Assembly (NCBI RefSeq): GCF_012027595.1
Contig: NZ_SNUR01000001.1
Span: 806,001 to 870,000, forward strand
Source of the DNA: Thermococcus sp. Bubb.Bath
GTDB lineage: Archaea > Methanobacteriota_B > Thermococci > Thermococcales > Thermococcaceae
Direction: 5' to 3'
DNA length: 64,000 nucleotides
Positions 24,042 through 31,600 of the stretch are shown here, piece by piece. Position 1 is the first letter of the stretch; every line of letters begins with the position of its first letter. The position numbers and the translations under genes were made by a program. The notes under the pieces were generated by a model. It was not told the origin of the DNA, ran no database searches, and saw only the letters and a program-made list of their open reading frames with translations.

Positions 24042-24572
24042 TTGAAATGGAAACCTATGTTTGCGATGTTGTTAGGATTTTTGATATTAGAGGTAACTGC
24101 TGGGAGTGCAAGTGCTATTGTGTGGTCTGTCCCCGCAGGTTCGAGAACAGGGGCTACTGACGAAGGCATCGATCCACACATAAAGATCAGTGGAGGATAT
24201 GATGGCATCGAGGCCTCACTTGAAGTCTCTTGGAATGACCACCACGGGGCTGCATGGGGAGTCTGGCAGTGGGGAAACTACGACGATTCAATCCATCAGT
24301 ACATTGGATTTCATTCAGATGGAACATACAGAGTCAAAGGATACAGCACTCCACTGATTGGATACACTAAGATTAGCTACTCTGTTGACTTGAACATTAA
24401 TATGCCCTTCAAGCGCATATCCATGGATGGAGATTACTATGTTGTAACAACATATCATGTGGTTGTTAAAAAGACCACCACGAAGTGGCTTTCAGATCCA
24501 GACACAAAGACAATAGTCGATAAACATGATTCTATAGGATACCTAGCTCAAAATCCAAGTTATGGATACTAA
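24042..24572 (+). CDS. Cassette A gene 1: small secreted protein of unknown family
   Basis: A 176-residue protein with a clear signal peptide (hydrophobic core about residues 6-20, predicted cleavage after GSASA). The mature part of roughly 150 residues is beta-rich and unusually rich in Trp, His and Tyr (WNDHHGAAWGVWQWGNYDD), has no cysteine and ends LAQNPSYGY. I recognise no family. The TTG at 24042, four bases after GGAAGTGGT, is my start; a GTG at 24033 is possible. Its place at the head of an exporter-like operon, as in cassette B, suggests it is the exported or sensed product. AT-rich composition unlike the flanking core genes. Confidence 0.62.
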   Translation: MKWKPMFAMLLGFLILEVTAGSASAIVWSVPAGSRTGATDEGIDPHIKISGGYDGIEASLEVSWNDHHGAAWGVWQWGNYDDSIHQYIGFHSDGTYRVKGYSTPLIGYTKISYSVDLNINMPFKRISMDGDYYVVTTYHVVVKKTTTKWLSDPDTKTIVDKHDSIGYLAQNPSYGY

Positions 24573-24600
24573 GAAGAGGAAATATTAAGGGGGCATGACA

Positions 24601-25419
24601 ATGAAAAGAAGTACTATAATATATTCTCTCTTTTTATTTATTTTTAGTCTCAGTATCGTATCAGCAACGGCGATCCCATTAAGTTGGGATGGGACAGTAG
24701 AAGCATTAAATGGAAAAAGTGACTATTCCCACTACGAATTTAAGATCTCAAATATAAGCATTGAAGACCTCGGAAATTATTACAATGCCACTATCAGTGT
24801 TTCATTTAATAAGTGCATACTTGTAGAAAATGAGACTCCCAAAAATGGATGTCCAGTAGAAGATAAAAAAATTTCATTCATAATTAAAAGAAATACAAAC
24901 ACATTTATGCTGAGTGGGAAGCCAGCTTTCTTTTTCCTGTACTGGCCGAATTTTTCCACGGATAAATCAATTTATACATCGGGAATTGAACTCAAGCCAA
25001 GTCCTACAGAACTTTATATCAAAAACGAAAGCCCGGAGAATTACATCGGATGGGCGGTATCCCTAGAAGGAGGACCCATCAAGGCTCTAAGATGTACTGG
25101 AATGGGAATTCCAAAGGAGCCAAATGAACCAATGTACTGCGTTGAGGAAAAACAGAAAAATATTTCCATAAGAATGGACTTCAAAGGACAGTATCTAGTT
25201 GATGGAATCATTTATCTTCATTCGGATCCCTTTGGGATAATTAAAAACAGTACTCCAGTGCTTGTCGATATTTTTGTAACAAAAACTCCCACAAATATAG
25301 AATTTCTAAAGAAAGCCAAGTCCATATCCCCCCCCTCCAACCCCAAAAAGCCAATTTACCTCGGAATAATTGGAATTAGCTTACTGTTGGCTCTAGCAGT
25401 TAAAGTGGGGAAAAGGTGA
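24601..25419 (+). CDS. Cassette A gene 2: signal-peptide ectodomain protein with C-terminal membrane anchor
   Basis: A 272-residue protein: signal peptide (about 1-24, ending IVSATA), an ectodomain of about 220 residues rich in Asn, Ser and Thr with four cysteines, and a single C-terminal helix (about 248-268) followed by KVGKR. This type I topology matches gene 2 of cassette B, although no sequence similarity is obvious. The ATG at 24601 follows GGGGGC. No family recognised. Its stop overlaps the ribosome site of the permease gene. Confidence 0.62.
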   Translation: MKRSTIIYSLFLFIFSLSIVSATAIPLSWDGTVEALNGKSDYSHYEFKISNISIEDLGNYYNATISVSFNKCILVENETPKNGCPVEDKKISFIIKRNTNTFMLSGKPAFFFLYWPNFSTDKSIYTSGIELKPSPTELYIKNESPENYIGWAVSLEGGPIKALRCTGMGIPKEPNEPMYCVEEKQKNISIRMDFKGQYLVDGIIYLHSDPFGIIKNSTPVLVDIFVTKTPTNIEFLKKAKSISPPSNPKKPIYLGIIGISLLLALAVKVGKR

Positions 25420-25424
25420 TCGGT

Positions 25425-26204
25425 ATGGTTTCATTTAAAATGATAGGGGAAGAAATTAGATCAAACTTGCAACTTGCAGTGCTGTTAATATCTTCCCCTT
25501 TGATAATGCAGTATATAATATGGAAGTATTTGCCAGCTTTGAATAACGTTCCATTCAGCTCTGAGGTAACTTCGATGCCCTCAAAGGAGTATCTTCAGAG
25601 TTCGATCTCTGACAGAGCATTTTTTGCAAAAGTTCTCAGCTCTCAGGTTACGGCACTTATGGATACCATCTCCAAGGTACATCTTGCAGCATTCGTCTTA
25701 GGTGGTCTCTTAGCCGCGTTTTTAGTAGCAGAGCCCATATACAGAGGGAGCATAATAAACGATATTGCAACATTGGGAAAGAGAAAGTCGTTAGCTGGTA
25801 GGCTACTGTTTATGTTCGTCTACGGGGTATTCCTCGTATTCATTACAGCTGTTACCTTTAAGGAAACCGCAAATGTTTTGGGAATTTCAGTAGATTTCAG
25901 GCTTTTGTTAGCGCTTTTCACAGCCTTAACTCTCTCATTGACCTCTGGTTTCTTCTTGGTGGGATTTCTTTCTTTAATTTCCAAGGAGCCAATTATTCCT
26001 CTCGGGATTTTGTTTCTCGTTTCTCTCCTGTCACGGGCCACAGACACATTGAACCGTTTTCTGTTGCCATTCGAAAAAATCACGTATTTCCTTGCAATTC
26101 CAAAAATGGTTAACTTAAACTCGGCTCTGTATGCAGGTTTGGCCCTTTATCTCCTCTTAGTGCTGTTTACAGTAAAAGCCTTTGAAGGGGGTGATTTTTA
26201 TTAA
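25425..26204 (+). CDS. Cassette A gene 3: ABC-2-like permease
   Basis: A 259-residue membrane protein with six hydrophobic segments: one near the N-terminus, a long external loop between helices 1 and 2, then helices near 85, 125, 155, 190 and 235. AEPIYRGSIINDIATLGKRKS after helix 2 resembles the coupling segment of ABC-2 type exporters. The ATG at 25425 is four bases after GGTGAT. With the ATPase at 26615 it would form an ABC exporter. Gene 3 of cassette B has the same size and topology. Confidence 0.72.
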   Translation: MVSFKMIGEEIRSNLQLAVLLISSPLIMQYIIWKYLPALNNVPFSSEVTSMPSKEYLQSSISDRAFFAKVLSSQVTALMDTISKVHLAAFVLGGLLAAFLVAEPIYRGSIINDIATLGKRKSLAGRLLFMFVYGVFLVFITAVTFKETANVLGISVDFRLLLALFTALTLSLTSGFFLVGFLSLISKEPIIPLGILFLVSLLSRATDTLNRFLLPFEKITYFLAIPKMVNLNSALYAGLALYLLLVLFTVKAFEGGDFY

Positions 26205-26205
26205 C

Positions 26206-26643
26206 ATGAAACTTCTTTACATAATAATAATAGCAGCCATACTCTCCAGTACATTCATAGTAATGGGGGAATACGTAAATTCCAGTGAAAAAAGTTTCAG
26301 GATCGAGCTCCAGATGTTCTTACCATCTGAACTCAAGAAAACCTCGAATGTTTCCATGGAACAGGTTGCAAGAAGGGATTTAACTCTCCCAGCAACCGGA
26401 AAGTACAGGGTATCTGTTATGGGGAATTGCACCCTTTATGTTCAGACGGATGAAGGTCTCTTCAAAAACCCAGATAGGATCTTCGTCACAAGCAGGGGGG
26501 TGCGGGTTGTTATTGTAAACCAAACTAGCGATGTTACTGTACGTTTCGCTCCCATTCATAGTATCCCATATACTGCAGTTATCCTTATACTAATTGCAGG
26601 GGGGGTTTCAGGGTATGCTCTTAGAGTCCTCAAATTTGAGTAA
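26206..26643 (+). CDS. Cassette A gene 4: small protein with two membrane helices
   Basis: A 145-residue protein with hydrophobic helices at both ends (about residues 4-20 and 120-140) and a beta-rich extracytoplasmic domain between, containing NCTLYVQTDEG and VRVVIVNQTSDVTVRF. The ATG lies one base after the permease stop; GGGGGTGAT is ten bases upstream. Its 3' end overlaps the ATPase gene by 29 bases. Cassette B gene 4 has the same length and topology. Confidence 0.65.
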   Translation: MKLLYIIIIAAILSSTFIVMGEYVNSSEKSFRIELQMFLPSELKKTSNVSMEQVARRDLTLPATGKYRVSVMGNCTLYVQTDEGLFKNPDRIFVTSRGVRVVIVNQTSDVTVRFAPIHSIPYTAVILILIAGGVSGYALRVLKFE

Positions 26644-27424
26644 ATCTTATGGGGATATACAAGCGCTTCAAAACGTTACTTTCGCCCTCTCCGAAGGACT
26701 TTCACTTATCTTAGGTCCCAATGGAAGTGGAAAGACCACTCTCATCAAGATACTAGCGAGGATCATAAAACCCGACAAAGGAGACCTCAGACTATTTGGG
26801 AAGCCTTACTTTGAAATCTCCCCGCACGAGATCGGCTTTGCTTTTGAAAAGACCGTTATACCACCATATGTTCGAGTGGAGAGCTATCTCAGGGCAATCA
26901 CCGAAACAAGGGGAGAAGACAATGTCAATCAAATAATAGAGATATTCGGATTGGAGAGATACAAAAACAAGAAGTTCAAGGAGCTTTCCCAGGGTTACAA
27001 ACGGAGGTTCATAGTAGCAATGGCCTTCGCGGGAAGACCGAGAATCGTTTTTTTAGATGAACCTTTTAGTAATGTAGATGTGATAGCAAAAATGGAGTTA
27101 TCAAAGACATTCCAAGAACTTAAAAACGACAGCAGTATAATAATTGTATCCCACATCATAGCGGGGCTTAAGGACATCGACTCCTTTGTGCTACTCCACA
27201 ACGGCAGGGTTGTCCTGAACAAGATCGGAGAGGAGGCAAGAACCATAGGAGGATTCAGGGCGATCTTCGAAGACGGAACCATCGTTAAAAACGATGTCCA
27301 CGGGCTCAGCGGCAGAATTCTAAACGGCTCACGGCTCCAGCGGATAGAACCTGTGACACCGGAAGACATTATCTACGAAAGATTAACAAGGGAGATCGGG
27401 GCTTCAGCAGATTCAGGGGGCTGA
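26615..27424 (+). CDS. Cassette A gene 5: ABC transporter ATPase
   Basis: A 269-residue ABC ATPase. Walker A GPNGSGKTT (about 34-42), signature ELSQGYKRR in place of LSGGQ, Walker B RIVFLDEPFSNVD, H-loop VSHI. A C-terminal extension of about 60 residues follows the core (FEDGTIVKNDVHGL). LSQGYKRR-type signatures are common in exporters of lipids, peptides and antibiotics. The ATG at 26615 follows a seven-G run; overlap with gene 4 means coupled translation. GC content rises towards the 3' end. Confidence 0.85.
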   Translation: MLLESSNLSKSYGDIQALQNVTFALSEGLSLILGPNGSGKTTLIKILARIIKPDKGDLRLFGKPYFEISPHEIGFAFEKTVIPPYVRVESYLRAITETRGEDNVNQIIEIFGLERYKNKKFKELSQGYKRRFIVAMAFAGRPRIVFLDEPFSNVDVIAKMELSKTFQELKNDSSIIIVSHIIAGLKDIDSFVLLHNGRVVLNKIGEEARTIGGFRAIFEDGTIVKNDVHGLSGRILNGSRLQRIEPVTPEDIIYERLTREIGASADSGG

Positions 27425-27458
27425 ATGACCAAACAAGAGAAAAGTCACATAAGAACGT

Positions 27459-28098
27459 TTATTCCGCGAGAATCCAACCCACAGGCGGGTGTTCGGCTCC
27501 CTTCTTCCACATTTTGTATGCCTTATCCCAGCGCTCCAGGAGTTCAGCGCGCTTTTTCTCGTCTTCTATCCTCTCCACGTACTCCCGCGGTATGTAGGCG
27601 AGGTAGTGTGGTAGGTTGGGTTCAAAGACCCCACTCTCAACGACCCTCCCTCCGGCGCGCTCCACGAACTCCTTCAGCTTTTCCAGCGAAAAGTAGTGCA
27701 GGTCGTCCTTCTCACCAAATAGAGCTTCGAATATCTCCTCCCTTAGATTGTACAGCTCAAGATGGGCCGTCTGGCGCTCGTTGTTTGCTATTGGGAGGCT
27801 CCCTGCTATGAAGACCCTATCTGAAACGCGGAACATCTCAGAGATGACATGGACTATGGTCTCCTCGTTTTTTAGGCTTCTGATACCGTGAGCGAGAACG
27901 GCCAGATCAAAGGCCTTAAAGGGAAAGGGCAGTTCTCTCGCGTCGAGCTTCATGGGGAGTATTCTATGCCTCATCCCGGTGGTGGAAGTTATTTCCTCGA
28001 AGAAGCGCCAGCGGGCTTTATCAACGGCCACAACCCTGCCGGTTTCACCCACGAGGTATGCGAGGGGGACAGTGGTTATTGCATGGGCACCACAGCCA
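27459..28098 (-). pseudogene. Class I SAM methyltransferase, 5' end removed by a palindromic repeat
   Basis: The reading frame holds a methyltransferase that starts abruptly inside motif I: IGCGAHAITTVPLAYLVGETGRVVAVDKA, then LDARELPFPFKAFDLAVLAHGIRS and DRVFIAGSLP, ending PPVGWILAE. The residues before motif I (normally a strand and helix of some 30-40 residues) are missing. In their place the frame enters the palindrome ATGAAACTTTGC..GCAAAGTTTCAT at 28099-28126. The ATG at 28157 that keeps the frame open lies wholly within repeat DNA. I call it 5'-truncated; expression of a short product is possible but unlikely to be functional. Confidence 0.7.
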
Positions 28099-28126
28099 AT
28101 GAAACTTTGCCTGCGCAAAGTTTCAT
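28099..28126. repeat. Perfect inverted repeat at the broken end of the methyltransferase gene
   Basis: ATGAAACTTTGC (28099-28110), loop CTGC, GCAAAGTTTCAT (28115-28126): twelve perfect base pairs. The core CTTTGC..GCAAAG is shared with the tRNA-trailing hairpins at 14827 and 43262 and the inverted repeat at 43505. It begins exactly where the methyltransferase coding sequence stops making sense. Confidence 0.7.
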
Positions 28127-28555
28127 CAAAGTTGGGATGCAAATTCAACGGGCTCATTTGGCGATGGGCTTTCTCTTTGTTTGCCCCAACTTTAAGGGGT
28201 ACCTATCAGCAAACGCCCAAAAAGGGCGTTAAAAGGAGTACCCCCACATTGAACCAGATTATTTTGAGTTAAAGCCTTTCTTTAGATAGACCATTTTAAA
28301 GGCATCTAACTATATAACAAAGCTTGGGTTTTTAGAAAACATTTTTGATCAAACTTTTCGCTAGAAAAGTTTGATGTGAAGCCAGTCGGGAGGCAAAGGA
28401 AGCTCGTTCCTTAGAGGGATTTTGGAAAGAACCTCTATCTAAAACTTTTCCTCGCTTATGGGCATGGGGAACACCGGAGATGACTAAAACGCTTCCCTTT
28501 AAGGCATTTTCGGAGAAGTCAGATTTTCTTAACTAACTTCTTAGTCCACGAAAAG
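28127..28555. repeat. Palindrome-rich non-coding gap before the STAND gene
   Basis: No gene is visible in this AT-rich stretch. It contains AACGCCC-AAAAA-GGGCGTT (28212-28230), like the hairpin at 15001, and a twelve-base perfect inverted repeat ATCAAACTTTTC-GCTA-GAAAAGTTTGAT (28348-28375). CATTTTTGATCAAACTTT (28340-28357) recurs with one extra T at 43491. TGCAA..TTCAACGGG near 28138 recurs near 14972. The gap looks like a mosaic of short mobile or recombined elements. Confidence 0.6.
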
Positions 28556-28601
28556 TTTATATCTATTGAAATGTATGTAACCTGATTTCATACGATACAT
28601 T
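28556..28601 (+). promoter_or_regulatory. Promoter and dyad operator candidate of the STAND gene
   Basis: TTTATATC (28556-28563) preceded by CGAAAAG is a good TATA/BRE. Downstream, AATGTATGTA (28570-28579) and TACGATACATT (28591-28601) form an inverted repeat with one bulged base, centred near the expected transcription start (about 28585). This is a typical repressor position. The ATG follows at 28623 after GGGGGG. Confidence 0.5.
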
Positions 28602-28622
28602 AAAAACTCTGGGGGGCAGATA

Positions 28623-31600
28623 ATGCCTCATCATATCACAATTTATCATTCCCTCAAAAGGCTAAAACCGGCAATACGTATTCTTGGAACTGCTCTCGGT
28701 TCAGTACTATCAGCATATTTTGGCCCCATTGGGGCCTATGCAGGTGTTATTCTTTTTGCAGAAGTTGCTAAAGACGTTATCCCCGAGGGAATCCAAAAAA
28801 TTGGAGAGCTCTTTGAAGAACATGAACTAAAAAAGATTGAAGGTGAATTAGATCTGTCTGGGTTCAAATTAGTGGTATCTGATGCTATAAAAGAAACCCT
28901 TGAAGAACTTAAGAAAGAGTACGGGAGAACTCAATACAGTTCCCTTTATAAGGGAACTGACTTCAAAGAAGGAAAATGGTTTGATTGTGTCTCAAAAAGC
29001 CTTAAAAAAATGTCATCTGAAAAGTCCTCTGAAATACCATCAAGTCCCTTGGAGCTTGATGAAGAAGATATTGTCAGTTTTCTGTTCTCGTTTGGTTGTG
29101 AAATTGATGAAAAGAGGAGAAAAAAGTTAGAAGAGTTCCTTAAGAAAAGATTTGCAGATGTATTAAAGAGGAACATCGTAAAGGCATCGAATATGAACAC
29201 TCATTTCAGGGAAGAGTTCTATGCTACCCTCCTGAAAATCTTAAAGGAGATCAATGAGACACTATCTGAGCACGGAAAGAGACTTGGGGAAGTTGAAGAG
29301 CAGTATAAGAAGCTGGAAAAGTACACAAGGGGGCTAAAGGTTCTAGCCGAGCTGAATGTTAAAGGAATAGACGTCGCTGTTAAGGAATGGCTTGATGATC
29401 TTCTTGCGGAGCCTTTTGTAGGAAGGGAAGAGGTCTTGAAGAGAATTGATGATATCATATCCAATAACAGCTCTGGAAAAGTTATAATAACCGGGCCTGC
29501 GGGTGTTGGAAAGAGCACACTGATTGCACATATCATAGATGAGCTCTCAAGTAGGGATGATGTCTTTATAATCCCGTACTTTTTCAGTGTGTCAAAGGGT
29601 AGAAGGGACTTCTCTACAGCCATTAGGTATGCGATTGCGAGACTTTACCTGCTCAGTGTGAGGGAAAAGTTTGAGGGGCATTTGCTAACACTTGACGACG
29701 AAAGGCTTTCAGATGTCTTAAAGGGAATGCTTTCAGAAAAGCCCAAAAAGAAGGTAGTTATCATTTTTGATGCACTCGACGAAGTTAATCAGGAGACACT
29801 AAAGAGATATCCCTTCCCGAGGAATCTCCCAGAGAACGTCTACCTCATATTCAGCGTGAGGGGTAGTGGCCCTAACCCTGAGATTCCAACGAACTCGTTA
29901 GATGAATGGTTGGAAAATGCCACGATAGTCGAGCTTAAAAATCTCGGGTACAAAGCTGTGAAATCCCTTGTTAAAGAGAAGTTGAACCTAAGTGGGCAAG
30001 ACTTAGAGAAAATCTCTCACGAAATATATAAGAGAACATCCGGACATCCGCTCTACCTAAGGTTCATTCTCGGTGAGCTGAAGGAAATGAAAGCTAAAAA
30101 CCCTAAGGAGCTCCTCAAGAGGGTGAAGAGTGTCCCAGAAAGCTTTGAAGAGTATATAGATAAAGAACTTCAGAGAATTGAGAGCGAAGTTGATAATCCT
30201 GACCTTGTTGATGAACTTTTTGCGCTTTTGGCTATAGCAAGGGAGCCGATGAAACTTGAGGACATAGCAAAGATACTCGGCACTAGAAAGCGAGTCTTAA
30301 AGAGAATGTCCCACGATGTTAAGCGGTGGTTGCACATAAGAAAGAGTGGGAATACTGAATTCTGGTCGTTCCAGCATGAGGCTTTAAGAGAGAATTTCTT
30401 CAGAGTTCTAGAAGAAGAAGTTGAAACAGTACGAGAAAAACTTCTTGATTTCTGCTCCGAAAACTGGAAGGAAAATGAGTACTGTCTAAAGCACTATCCT
30501 GAGCACCTCTACGATGCTGGCAGATACGATGAGCTGTTTGAACTTGTAAGGAACGAAGAATTCCTGAACACTCAGAGAGAACTGGCTGGCGGCACGACCT
30601 TGGTGCTGGGAACCGTTGAACTTGCGATTAACGCCGCCGCCAATGTAGAGAACCTGGCAAGGCTCTTCGAGTTTGCTTTTCTATACAACAGGATTTACAA
30701 TGAAACAGGCAAGATGTCTTTATTTGACCGTTATAGGATCTATGGTCTTGAGGCAACTATTAATTTTATTAACAAAAATCAGAACCATGCTAAAAAAATA
30801 CAAACGATTCTATTGTTAATATCATTCTTAGTATTAAATAAGCGAGATAAGGACGCTAAGCAGATACTTCAAAATAAAATCGATCTTTTTCTTGAATGTG
30901 ATCAAAAATTAAAATTTATTTTAAAGTATTGGGAATTAATAAACTATAGAGTTATAATAATGACAACTATTAAAATTTTCCAAAAGGTAGATATATTACT
31001 CTTTGGTCCTTGTACTGTGTTAAACATAATTATCTTAGATAGTGTTAAGTATCTTATTGAAAAAAATGAACAAGAAAAAGCTCTAAAGATTCTAAAAGAA
31101 ATTCAAATAATCTTTAATCCTAGTCCAAAGGTACTTGTTACGATTGCTGAAGCCTTTGCAGAAGTTAGGGAGACTAACAAAGCATTGAAGATAGTTGAAA
31201 AAATCAAAGATCCTCACATACGTGTAGAAGGATTAATTAAAATTGCTAGGGCTTTAGTGAATAATGGTGAAATTGAAAACTCCAGAACTATTCTAGAAAA
31301 AGCTACAGAGAGTATTAATGAAAATGAAAGCTTCTATTACATGGATCTCCTAATTAATATCGCAGAGGTTTGGGTAAAAATTGGCGAAAATATGAGAGCT
31401 CTTCAAATTCTGGAAAATTTATTAAAAATTGTTATATATACTGAAAATCGTAATTATGCCATAGACAAACTAATTAAGATTGCTAGAGCATTGGCGAGAT
31501 TCGGCGAGTTTGAAAAAGCCCTAAATACTATAGAAGAGGCCTTAGTTAGTATCAGTCAAAATGATGATGACAATTATCGCTCGGAGATCCTGGTTAAAAT

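Noticed and set aside
24042-24572. Assignment of cassette A gene 1 to the lactococcin 972 bacteriocin family
   Set aside because: Trp/Gly/His richness is superficially similar, but length and motif order do not match and the linked genes differ.
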